Below, one piece after another: positions 1 through 7,651 of a DNA stretch of 64,000 bases. Positions within the stretch are counted from its first letter, which is position 1. Each line of letters begins with the position of its first letter. The notes beneath the pieces were generated by a model. The model did not search any database. It worked only from the letters and a program-made list of their open reading frames with translations, and was not told where the DNA came from. A program made the position numbers and the translations under genes. This stretch comes from Pedobacter aquae (GTDB lineage: Bacteria; Bacteroidota; Bacteroidia; Sphingobacteriales; Sphingobacteriaceae): contig NZ_CP043329.1 in assembly GCF_008195825.1 (NCBI RefSeq), forward strand, positions 868,001 to 932,000, given 5' to 3'.

Positions 1-3000
1 GGAAACAATAAGGGTTTACCAAACGAATTTAGAAAATACGCCCTAATTGAAAGCAAGCAATATCAAAATATTCCGAGAACAATTGCCAATGTGTTTTTAA
101 ATGCAAAGTTGGACGCAGAATTTGTAAAGGAAACAATTATAAAATCCTTAAATGAAGAAGAAGTTAAAATTGACTTAACTACGTATTCGCAGACACACCT
201 CAAAGATTTTGAAACAAATCTGAACGACATTAAGAAATGGACAGAAGGAAATATAGGTAATCAAGCAGAAAAAGTAACAACAACTTATTCCGCTTTGCGA
301 TACTTAGAGCAAAAGAAAAAAGATTTGGCTTTTCAATTAGGCTATTCATTGAACAATGTTAAAGAGAAACATCCAAAGGTTCAAGAACAGCTAAACACAG
401 AAGAGTTAAAGCGTGAAAGAGTATCAGAGAAACTCAAAGAACTTGACAACGTTTTTGACAAAAAGAAAGGCGAAATACAAAGACAGATTGGAGTTGTTTC
501 AGAAAAATTAAAAGAAATTTCAGCTAAGAAAAAGGAATATGAAGCATTGAGAATTGAAACAATTCTTAAACGAGTTGCTAACAAACCGACATTGGATTTG
601 GAAAAGAAAAACTTGTCGGAAGAAAGAGAAATTCTGACATCTAAATTTCTTGAAATACAAAAACGCTTCGAAGCACAATTAAATCAGTTGGAGAACCAAC
701 TTAAAGAATTTGAAAATAACAAGCAATCAGAAAAGAATACGGTAGAGCGAAATTTTACTCATTTCAGGGAAGATTTAAATAAACAATACGAATTGATAAA
801 TGATGAAATCCGAAAACAACACGAAGAAGAATTAAAAACAGCGAATGCTAAAGTAAAAGAAAAATCAAATGCAATTACTGATAACAAAATAAAATTATCT
901 GAAGTAAAGCATAAACGTTTTTATGAAACTGAAATTGCAAATTGTAAAACAGATATATCCAAAATGAATTCTGCAATCACAAAAGCAGAAAACGAAAAAG
1001 AACAGGCAGACAACAAAATCAAGTCTATACAGAAAGAGTGGGAATTTGAAGAAAAGAGTATAAAGGCTGACATAAATAGAAAAATTGAACGCAAAACAGA
1101 AGAGCAAGTAGCATTCAATAAACTTATCGTTGCCATTGATACAAAAATTGAAAATAGCAAAAATTCACTTTATGGCTGGCTAAATGAAAACATTCCCAAT
1201 TGGGATAAAACCATTGGAAAAATAATTGACGAAGAAAATGTATTGTTTCAACAAGGATTAAATCCTAAAATAGTTTCCGATTCAAATTTGAATTTGTACG
1301 GAATCAGTATCGACACAAGCGAAATCAATAAAAGTGTAAAAACGGTTGCAGACTTACAAAACGAGCAAGAAGACTTTAAATCCAAGATTGAAGAAATAAA
1401 ACAATCTATTGCAAATCTTAACGCTCAATCTAATGACGAGTTAGAGAAATTGAAACGCAAATTTCAACCCAAAATTAAAGAGCAAAAGGAAATTATTCAG
1501 AATTGCGAGTACACTAAAGAAAACTGCAAAACTAAATTGGACGAACTTACAATTCGTCAAACTGAATTTGAAAAGAAGGCTAAAGCAGAACAAAAAGCAG
1601 AAATAGATAAAATTGACGCAATCATTTCTAAACTAAGTGAAGAAAAAACAAAGGCAGAAGAAGAAGTTCAGAAAATAGAATTCAGTATCACAAAAACTAT
1701 TGAAGCAAAAAAGAAAGAAAAAGAAACCAAAATAAAATCAGAGCAAGAAAAAGTATCTATTATTCTTAACCAACTTGATGAACAAACTCAAGTAGAAAAG
1801 AATAATATAAACAAGAAAGTAGAAGCAATTAAGACGAATCGAAAGAAAGAACTTGATACAAAAGGTGCGGACACAAAGAGAATTGACGAAATTGATTTAA
1901 GACTTAATGCAATTAATTCTGAATTGTCCTTTATAGAATCTAACCGAGATAAAGTTGCTGAATACAATAAAGATAAAAGAGAATTGTTTGATAAAGAAGA
2001 TGAATTTAAGAATAAAGAAACATTGCTTAAAAAGCAATTAGACACAGAAGCAGATAAGCACAACCAACAAAAGGAAAAATACATTCAAGAACTTGGTAAA
2101 CATAAAGCTGAAATTGAAAAATTAAATCAGATTCTTTCAGCATATCAAAACGATTTGACCACTTTTGAAAACTTCACTAAAACTGAGATTTATCAATCTG
2201 TTGAACAGTTTGTTTATTCATTTAATGAAGTACACAGCACGGAACAAAATTGCAATCAGTTAATAAGCGAAATAAATACAACTGACAATACAATTATAAA
2301 ACGCTATGTAGAATTGCAGGAAGCTATAAATAAGTTTACAGGCAATTTCCAAGAAAATAATTTATTCAGTTTTAAAGTGAAATTTGCTGAAAGAACAGAG
2401 TATTTTGATTTTGCCGAAATGCTGAAAGAATTTGTTGATGAAGACAAAATTTTAGAATACAAAAAACGAGTTGAAGAGCGTTTTGCTCATATCATTCGTC
2501 AAATCGGAAAAGAAACTCAATCTCTGATAGAGAAAGAGGGCGAAATAAGCAAAATAATAAGCGAAATAAATAAAGATTTTGTTGCCAGAAATTTTGTAGG
2601 TGCAATTAAAAGTATGGAATTGAAAACTGACAAAAGTGCAAATAGCATTTATCAGTTGTTAGTTGAAATTAAAATGTTTAATGACGAAAACACGTTTGAC
2701 ATAGGAACACCTGATTTATTTTCATCAAACGGACAAGCTAACAAAAATGAAAGAGCAATTTCATTATTGAAGCAACTGATTAAAGAAATGAACACTTCAA
2801 AGGAAAAAGAAATTACGCTTTCTGATTCATTTGAATTACTATTTAAAATTGTAGAAAATAACAATGACACAGGTTGGGTTGAAAAGCTTACCAATGTTGG
2901 TTCGGAGGGAACAGATATTTTGGTAAAAGCTATGATAAATATTATGCTTTTAAATGTGTTTAAAGAAAGGGCATCTAAAAAGCTAAAGGACGATTTCCGT

Positions 3001-3234
3001 TTACATTGTATGCTTGACGAAATTGGAAAACTTCACGCGACAAATGAAAAAGGAATTTTGAAGTTTGCAAATGATAGAAATATTCTACTTATCAATGCTT
3101 CACCGAATACATATAACGCAACAGATTATCGCCACACTTATATTTTAAGAAAAGATGATAAAAATGTTACAATGGTTAATCGACTCACATCGGTAAAGGG
3201 AAATGCAAAAATTGAAACTCAAGCGAACGTTTAA
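1..3234 (+). CDS. SMC-like coiled-coil ATPase, JetC-like (Wadjet), 5' end outside window
   Basis: The frame stays open from base 1 without a stop, so the GTG at 91 is probably internal and the gene begins before the window. Almost all of the visible ~1070 residues are Lys/Glu-rich coiled coil, as in SMC/MukB-type ATPases. The C-terminal part has an ATPase half-site: a signature-like GSEGTD about 110 residues before the end, then a Walker-B-like LHCMLDE. The N-terminal Walker A must lie upstream. The stop overlaps the ATG of the next gene, a Toprim-type JetD-like protein, which is the JetC-JetD arrangement of Wadjet anti-plasmid systems. By family knowledge, the complex extrudes DNA loops and JetD cleaves small circles. 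JetA and JetB would be expected before base 1. Assignment to Wadjet is inference from architecture and gene order. Confidence 0.72.
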   Translation, partial: GNNKGLPNEFRKYALIESKQYQNIPRTIANVFLNAKLDAEFVKETIIKSLNEEEVKIDLTTYSQTHLKDFETNLNDIKKWTEGNIGNQAEKVTTTYSALRYLEQKKKDLAFQLGYSLNNVKEKHPKVQEQLNTEELKRERVSEKLKELDNVFDKKKGEIQRQIGVVSEKLKEISAKKKEYEALRIETILKRVANKPTLDLEKKNLSEEREILTSKFLEIQKRFEAQLNQLENQLKEFENNKQSEKNTVERNFTHFREDLNKQYELINDEIRKQHEEELKTANAKVKEKSNAITDNKIKLSEVKHKRFYETEIANCKTDISKMNSAITKAENEKEQADNKIKSIQKEWEFEEKSIKADINRKIERKTEEQVAFNKLIVAIDTKIENSKNSLYGWLNENIPNWDKTIGKIIDEENVLFQQGLNPKIVSDSNLNLYGISIDTSEINKSVKTVADLQNEQEDFKSKIEEIKQSIANLNAQSNDELEKLKRKFQPKIKEQKEIIQNCEYTKENCKTKLDELTIRQTEFEKKAKAEQKAEIDKIDAIISKLSEEKTKAEEEVQKIEFSITKTIEAKKKEKETKIKSEQEKVSIILNQLDEQTQVEKNNINKKVEAIKTNRKKELDTKGADTKRIDEIDLRLNAINSELSFIESNRDKVAEYNKDKRELFDKEDEFKNKETLLKKQLDTEADKHNQQKEKYIQELGKHKAEIEKLNQILSAYQNDLTTFENFTKTEIYQSVEQFVYSFNEVHSTEQNCNQLISEINTTDNTIIKRYVELQEAINKFTGNFQENNLFSFKVKFAERTEYFDFAEMLKEFVDEDKILEYKKRVEERFAHIIRQIGKETQSLIEKEGEISKIISEINKDFVARNFVGAIKSMELKTDKSANSIYQLLVEIKMFNDENTFDIGTPDLFSSNGQANKNERAISLLKQLIKEMNTSKEKEITLSDSFELLFKIVENNNDTGWVEKLTNVGSEGTDILVKAMINIMLLNVFKERASKKLKDDFRLHCMLDEIGKLHATNEKGILKFANDRNILLINASPNTYNATDYRHTYILRKDDKNVTMVNRLTSVKGNAKIETQANV

Positions 3235-4085
3235 TGAAGATTCCCGTCCACATAGCAGAAAAATTATTACAGCTTACAAAAGGCGATAAAATTCCATCAA
3301 GTAGTGCAAAACACACTTTGATTGACGAGTTAGTTAATGAAGGAATAATTGAAAGAAACGGAAGAATACAGAAGACGATACATATCACAAACATCAATTC
3401 ACTATTTCAATACTTACAGAACAAACACGGAATTAACGACTTAAAAAAATACATTGAAGTAATTCATAAAGAAAATGTACAACGAAGTGAATTAGTAGAG
3501 GTTTCTTCTGATTCTAAAATGAAAAAAGTTAGAACGTTCAAAGGTTTTTTAATCAACAGTTACATTCCCATTCAATCAACTTTTAACACCAAACCGACAA
3601 CGCTTAATTTTACGGACGGAATTTTTAAATTCATTTATGACTTTGAAAACTTCATTCCCGAACAAAGCATAACGATTGTTGGAATTGAAAACCCTGAAAA
3701 CTTCCGTTTCATAGACAAACAAAAACACTATTTCAAAGACATTAAACCGCTTTTTGTAAGTCGTTATCCTCAGAATCAAAGCAAAGACTTAATAAAATGG
3801 CTTCAATCAATTCCCAATAAATACATTCACTTTGGCGACTTTGATTTTGCTGGAATTGGAATTTATTTAAACGAGTATAAAAAACATCTTTCCGACAAGG
3901 CGACATTCTTTGTTCCTGAAAACATCGACTTCTTAATTTCAGAAAACGGAAGTAAAGAACGATACAACAAACAGAAAGTAAACTTTGACAGAAAAACAAT
4001 ACAAGAAGAAAAATTAATTGAACTAATAAACTTAATCCATAAAAATAAAAAGGGCTTAGACCAAGAGAGATTAATAAATGAATGA
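3234..4085 (+). CDS. JetD-like Toprim-domain nuclease (Wadjet-like system)
   Basis: A 283-residue protein whose ATG overlaps the stop of the SMC-like gene (TAATG), so the two are translationally coupled. The C-terminal half has the two acidic Toprim motifs in the expected order: a strand ending IVGIENPENF (the Glu), then YIHFGDFDFAGIGIY (the DxD). These match the ENxxxF and GDxDxxG pattern of JetD, the topoisomerase-VI-like nuclease that cuts DNA trapped by the Wadjet SMC complex. At 283 residues it is shorter than typical JetD (roughly 380-420), mostly at the N-terminus, so it may be a divergent type. Cargo status in the attC-like array that follows is inferred. Confidence 0.7.
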   Translation: MKIPVHIAEKLLQLTKGDKIPSSSAKHTLIDELVNEGIIERNGRIQKTIHITNINSLFQYLQNKHGINDLKKYIEVIHKENVQRSELVEVSSDSKMKKVRTFKGFLINSYIPIQSTFNTKPTTLNFTDGIFKFIYDFENFIPEQSITIVGIENPENFRFIDKQKHYFKDIKPLFVSRYPQNQSKDLIKWLQSIPNKYIHFGDFDFAGIGIYLNEYKKHLSDKATFFVPENIDFLISENGSKERYNKQKVNFDRKTIQEEKLIELINLIHKNKKGLDQERLINE

Positions 4086-4094
4086 CCAACCTTC

Positions 4095-4163
4095 AAAAGC
4101 ACACACATTGCCAAGTCGCACATCACGACACACAAGCCAAAACTTGGCAAAGAGTGTGCTTTT
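4095..4163. other. Imperfect hairpin after the jetD-like gene
   Basis: Arms at 4095-4115 and 4143-4163 pair at 19 of 21 positions (outer part AAAAGCACAC, inner part TTGCCAAG) around a 27-base loop. It lies just after the jetD-like stop codon and before the first attC-like site. It could end transcription or be a separate mobile repeat. No T-run follows on either strand, so a simple intrinsic terminator is unlikely. The frame open across it (4078-4434) looks spurious. Confidence 0.5.
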
Positions 4164-4300
4164 ACCGACCCAAGAAGAAATTCAATTTTTTTTCTCCCTC
4201 CCTTCTGAAATAATTAAAACACCCGACACGCAAACCAACCCGACAAAGACAATGAAACTCAACAACGACAATGGTTTACTGACACAATGGACAAGAACGC

Positions 4301-4440
4301 CAGCTGGTAACAGGCGTTTGGCTCAATGGCGGGTGACGTGGTTAATTGAACATTCTACCTCGCATCAACATTTGTGGTGTATTGACAGTTTTGTGCTCCG
4401 AAATCCGCCACTGCGCCAAGCGCCAAACCGTTAGTAGCCA
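4301..4440 (+). other. attC-like recombination site A
   Basis: A long imperfect palindrome bounded by TAAC (4308-4311) and GTTA (4430-4433). Inner arms TTTGGC (4317-4322) with GCCAAA (4422-4427), and TGGCGG (4327-4332) with CCGCCA (4405-4410), are separated by unpaired bases and a long centre, as in integron attC sites. The left tag CAGCTGG belongs to the cassette on the left (the Wadjet-like pair). The right tag GTTAGTAGCC is the reverse complement of the GGCTACTAAC at 5099-5108 that ends the next cassette. Its central 120 bases differ at only 3 positions from site C. The outer boxes do not fit the canonical RYYYAAC/GTTRRRY consensus. Confidence 0.75.
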
Positions 4441-4444
4441 TTTA

Positions 4445-5107
4445 ATGAAAACAGCAGCTTCTGTACTTCTTATTATTTCCGGACTTGTAACTTTAAGTTG
4501 CTCGCAGCCTAAAACTGTGCAACAGGAACAAAAAGTTGCAGATGACCTAGAGCCTAAATTTTCAGATACAATTAATAGAGCCGAAACTATTGTTGCAAAT
4601 AAGGAGCTCGAATTGAAGTTGAAAGGAGAAAAAGCTTCTATTGACGCCCTTGCCCCGGATACTAACTCATTAGTTCTATTGGCAAAACTACCAGGTAAAC
4701 ACAAGTTGGTTCGAGTGATTAACGATCAATGGCCTGAGGAGGTAGAAGCTTCTTATAATATTCTCAAGGAAAACTCTCAACTAAGATATTTTGTAGAAGT
4801 CCCGTTCAGTGAAAGTGGAGATTGGTTCATTGCTTACAAGAGCTATTTTGATTCTGAAGGACGACTTTTTGCTTTTCAAAAAGAAACGAACTTTTTTAAT
4901 AGCGAATGCACTAATGAAGCCGCTCGTGAAATTTCTTTGAAATACTATGATGGCCAATTTCAACTTATCGATTCTGTATATACGCTGACCGACTCAAATA
5001 ACAAGCCTTTGAAAAGAAGTTCCTGTTTTTTTCCATATGACTTTCCGTTCAAAATGTACAGGACCGTAGAGATTTTGAAGAACGAACTTAATATAAACGG
5101 CTACTAA
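4445..5107 (+). CDS. Cassette-borne hypothetical lipoprotein
   Basis: A 220-residue protein starting at the ATG five bases inside its cassette. Residues 1-19 form a lipoprotein signal peptide ending in the lipobox LSCS, so it should be an envelope-anchored lipoprotein. The mature part begins with a charged, probably helical segment and continues with a mixed alpha/beta region of about 150 residues that I cannot assign to a family. The stop codon TAA (5105-5107) lies inside the terminal tag GGCTACTAAC, so gene and cassette end together, as in compact integron cassettes. An upstream in-frame extension into the site A palindrome is possible but unlikely. Function unknown. Confidence 0.7.
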   Translation: MKTAASVLLIISGLVTLSCSQPKTVQQEQKVADDLEPKFSDTINRAETIVANKELELKLKGEKASIDALAPDTNSLVLLAKLPGKHKLVRVINDQWPEEVEASYNILKENSQLRYFVEVPFSESGDWFIAYKSYFDSEGRLFAFQKETNFFNSECTNEAAREISLKYYDGQFQLIDSVYTLTDSNNKPLKRSSCFFPYDFPFKMYRTVEILKNELNINGY

Positions 5108-5234
5108 CAACGGCTCTGTTGCAATTGCTGCAGACGTGGTTTATGTAATTTCAGTGCTTTCTATTACATTAGTCTGGGTTTGAAGTGAGTGCAATTAATG
5201 CCGCAACAGCAACAAGCCTTAGCCGTTATAGCCA
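5099..5234 (+). other. attC-like recombination site B
   Basis: Begins GGCTACTAAC and ends GTTATAGCCA. Inner arms include GGCT and TGTTGC on the left with GCAACAG and AGCC on the right, interrupted by unpaired bases, so it folds like sites A and C although its sequence is unrelated. The left tag matches the start tag of the preceding cassette. The right tag GTTATAGCCA (5225-5234) matches TGGCTATAAC at 6001-6010. Length is about 136 bases. Confidence 0.7.
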
Positions 5235-5267
5235 ATTGTAAAACGACATCGCAACCGAATAGACAAA

Positions 5268-5990
5268 TTGAACTTGATAGACAAAATAAAAGAGTTGACA
5301 ACTAAGCAGGACAAATCACCCGAACTGAAAAAAGGAGAGATAAAACAAATTCTCATTCAGACGACAGGTGAAGTTTTGCCTGACTTTGAATTTTTAGCAT
5401 ATAAAAATAGTTGCTACTCATTTCAGCGACTAAGACAGGTAAACAATTTGACAGTTCACGAAATACTTCACATAATTTTTACTCTTAAAGACAAAAACTT
5501 TGCCTGCTCAATTGCTTCAAGACTAAATCCTGAATACATTTCTTCAAATAACTACAACATTGGACTTCTAAATCCTCACCAAGACTTGAAAGTCTTAATA
5601 CATAATTCAGGTGCTTTAAACATTCAAGACGCTTACTATTTTCATAACGGACAAGTTGAAACCACCACAAGAACTGTCAAGGAAATTTTTGGAGATTACA
5701 AAAAATATGGACTACCATTCTTAGACAAACAACTTGAAAATTTGAAATCAAATGCAATTATTAAACGTGGTTTAGACTATATCGACAACTTACAAGCGGA
5801 TAAAGGAAAACTGAAAAACGAGGTAACAGAAGAACTCAACAAAGGCGGACTTTTACTTTCAAGTATAAAACATCCAATTTATGTTGACCTCAAAGAAAAT
5901 TTGCAATTAGTAAGCGGACAAACAAAAGAAGACAGACAACTAATACCGAAGACAGCTCACGAATTATTGGAAATATATTGGACGAGATGA
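5268..5990 (+). CDS. Cassette-borne hypothetical protein, 240 aa
   Basis: The only gene of the second cassette, starting at a TTG (5268) about 40 bases inside the cassette; no in-frame ATG lies near the N-terminus. The protein looks soluble and globular, with no signal peptide or membrane segment. It has a mixed N-terminal half and a helical C-terminal half (about residues 130-240) rich in Lys, Glu and Leu. I do not recognise the family. The stop lies 11 bases before the cassette's terminal tag at 6001. Cassette location makes an accessory role, such as defence or toxin-like, plausible but unproven. Confidence 0.6.
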   Translation: MNLIDKIKELTTKQDKSPELKKGEIKQILIQTTGEVLPDFEFLAYKNSCYSFQRLRQVNNLTVHEILHIIFTLKDKNFACSIASRLNPEYISSNNYNIGLLNPHQDLKVLIHNSGALNIQDAYYFHNGQVETTTRTVKEIFGDYKKYGLPFLDKQLENLKSNAIIKRGLDYIDNLQADKGKLKNEVTEELNKGGLLLSSIKHPIYVDLKENLQLVSGQTKEDRQLIPKTAHELLEIYWTR

Positions 5991-6000
5991 AAAGAACAAC

Positions 6001-6138
6001 TGGCTATAACAGGCCTTTGGCTCAATGGCGGGTGAAGTGGTTAATTGAACATTCTACCTCGCATCAACTTTTGTGGTGTATTGACAGTTTTGTGCTCCGA
6101 AATCCGCCACTGCGCCAAGCGCCAAACCGTTACCACCA
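6001..6138 (+). other. attC-like recombination site C
   Basis: Begins TGGCTATAAC and ends GTTACCACCA. The central 120 bases are nearly identical to site A (3 differences), while the outer tags are completely different. That is the pattern expected when each site junction combines the end of one cassette with the start of the next. The right tag GTTACCACCA (6129-6138) is the reverse complement of TGGTGGTAAC at 9741-9750. Confidence 0.75.
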
Positions 6139-6157
6139 ATACTAAAAACTCAATATT

Positions 6158-6388
6158 ATGGCAAAGAAAAATCTTGAAAATAACGGAAAGAAATGGACAA
6201 ATGAAGAAGTTGAAAAACTTAAAAAGTTAGCAGACGGAAATAAACCGACACCTTTAATGGCTTACGAATTAAAGCGTACCGAAAACTCTATTAGGGCTAA
6301 AGCAAGACAAGAAAAGGTTAGCTTACAACCTACTAATAAATCACCGTATGATACTAAGGTTTCTGATGCGAAGAAAGGTAAAAAATAA
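6158..6388 (+). CDS. SANT/Myb-like small DNA-binding protein
   Basis: A 76-residue basic protein opening the third cassette. Residues about 12-55 (starting KKWTNEEVEKLKKLA, then RTENSIRAKA) form a SANT/Myb-like three-helix unit, with the W near the start and the RT-x-SIRAKA recognition helix typical of small Bacteroidota proteins of this kind. The tail is Lys-rich. Such proteins are thought to bind DNA, but the target is unknown. The start at 6158 lies about 20 bases inside the cassette. Confidence 0.65.
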   Translation: MAKKNLENNGKKWTNEEVEKLKKLADGNKPTPLMAYELKRTENSIRAKARQEKVSLQPTNKSPYDTKVSDAKKGKK

Positions 6389-6485
6389 TATCTTCAAACT
6401 CTTTTCTTAATTCATTTGACCAAACGTAATCTTCGGGTAGTTGTGACCCCAATTGCATTAACAACTCATATATTCTATCATTCAT
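6354..6485 (-). CDS. Possible small protein or gene fragment (43 aa)
   Basis: A minus-strand frame starting MNDRIYELLMQLGSQLP and ending YLSSHQKP. The composition (mixed Leu, Asp/Glu, Trp, Tyr) looks coding and unlike the upstream extension of the same frame, which is low in information. Its end overlaps the tail of the SANT-like gene by about 35 bases. It may be a real microprotein or the end of a decayed gene within cassette 3. Confidence 0.3.
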   Translation of the reverse strand: MNDRIYELLMQLGSQLPEDYVWSNELRKEFEDIIFYLSSHQKP

Positions 6486-6599
6486 AAATACAAATTTACT
6501 TAACACTTTTAATGAATTATATGATAGCTTACCACCAATACTAAAACCTAAAATGTGGTTAGCTGACTGACTTAAAATAAATGACTTATAAGATATAAA

Positions 6600-6791
6600 A
6601 TGGAAAACGAAGAAAACATGACTACCTTTAAAATAGGTGATGTCGTACAATTAAAATCGGGTGGTCAAAAAATGACCGTAAAGAACTGCGTATTCGCAAA
6701 TGTTAACGTAACTTATTTTGACGAAATAAGTAAAGAATTTAAGTTTCAAACTTTTGAGGACGAACTACTCGTTAAGGTCGAGGAGGGCTAG
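6600..6791 (+). CDS. DUF2158 (YodC-like) small protein
   Basis: A 63-residue protein with the hallmark KIGDVVQLKSGGQKMTV of the DUF2158/YodC family, a small SH3-like beta barrel of unknown function that is frequent in accessory DNA. The family core begins at Met7 (base 6618), which could be the true start; 6600 gives a six-residue extension. It lies just after the second copy of the cassette-start repeat. Confidence 0.7.
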   Translation: MENEENMTTFKIGDVVQLKSGGQKMTVKNCVFANVNVTYFDEISKEFKFQTFEDELLVKVEEG

Positions 6792-6884
6792 CAGTTTCTT
6801 ATAAAGCACTCTTAACTCTGAATCATTAAAGCTGTACTTCTGTGCTATCTTTAATAGCTCTAATCTTATTTCTCTCTCTCTCAT
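6765..6884 (-). CDS. Possible 39-aa small protein
   Basis: A minus-strand frame starting MREREIRLELLKIAQKYSFN, helical and charged, like many tiny uncharacterised Bacteroidota proteins. Five bases upstream of its ATG is TACCTTTG, a match to the Bacteroidota -7 box TAnnTTTG, so the message could be nearly leaderless. Its 3' end overlaps the convergent DUF2158 gene by 27 bases. Confidence 0.35.
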   Translation of the reverse strand: MREREIRLELLKIAQKYSFNDSELRVLYKKLLALLDLNE

Positions 6885-6955
6885 AATACAAAGGTACATA
6901 CTGACTTTGATGTATTTTATTGGGGGTTAGCTAAGTAAATATTATCTTTAGATTT

Positions 6956-7651
6956 ATGAAAAACATAATACTTTTATTTCTTAGTGTTTTCTTACTCTCA
7001 TGTAAGAAGGACTGTAAAATTTTAAGTTATACTCAAGACGGGGGTGAGAAAAGTTCACTTGTGGACACTAACTCAAACTTACCCAAAAATTATATTTTTG
7101 ATGAAAAAGGAAGAGTTGTATTCAATAAGGTAGAGTTAGGCTCGGATAGTTACGAATACAAGTATTTTTATAACACCTCTAATAAACTTTCAAAAGTCGT
7201 AAAAAACAGATTTACAAATGACTCAAACCAAAAACCAATTTTATTTGTCATTGATACTTATACGTTCAATTATGTAGAAAACAATCCCTCTGTAGTTCAA
7301 GTTAAATCAAAAGGGGTTAATAAAGGTATTGGTTTCAGTGATGATTACACATTAACGTACTATATAGAATATGAAGAGGATGAAATAAATTCTCATGACA
7401 ACAGTTTAATTCAATTGGTAAAGTTTACACAAAAAGATATTGTAGGTAAAGGAGGTTACTTTTTACAAGAGCATTTTGGTGAATTACCTAACAAGTTAAT
7501 AAAATCTATTGTTAAAACATCACCTAAAGAACCAAGTACTAAAGAAAACTACATATATTTAAAGAATGAGGAAGATAAAATTATAGGTATTAAGAATATT
7601 ATCAATGGTACAAGTAATAAACCATTAGTAATAAATTCAATACTGTCCTAA
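6956..7651 (+). pseudogene. Hypothetical lipoprotein, 3' end replaced by IS insertion
   Basis: A frame of 231 residues with a lipoprotein signal peptide (lipobox LLSC, Cys16) and a mature domain rich in Tyr, Asn and beta-strand patterns, including DEKGRVVFNK and YEYKYFYN, resembling RHS/YD-like or outer-surface lipoprotein repeats of Bacteroidota. The last codons and the stop come from the IS4 element that starts at 7638. Removing the IS and one copy of its 9-bp target duplication restores a continuation of eight residues (YRFNYDCN) and a stop near 9027. Only about eight residues are lost, so the truncated product could still be functional. Family not recognised. Confidence 0.6.

Larger units (their letters stand above)
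6130..6546 (+). repeat. 18-bp direct repeat of the cassette start
   Basis: The 18 bases at 6130-6147, which begin cassette 3, recur exactly at 6529-6546 (both start TTACCACCAATAC). The second copy sits upstream of the DUF2158 gene. It may mark the start of another cassette whose attC-like site was lost, or an internal duplication. Between the copies lie the SANT-like gene and a short minus-strand frame. Confidence 0.6.

Noticed and set aside
4078-4434. 118-codon frame overlapping the end of the jetD-like gene
   Set aside because: It runs through a hairpin and into the attC-like palindrome, with low-complexity composition and no family resemblance; a by-product of these repeats.
6045-6230. 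61-codon frame at site C (MNILPRINFCGVL...)
   Set aside because: It translates the palindrome itself, and a near-identical start occurs at site A; repeat-derived, not a gene.
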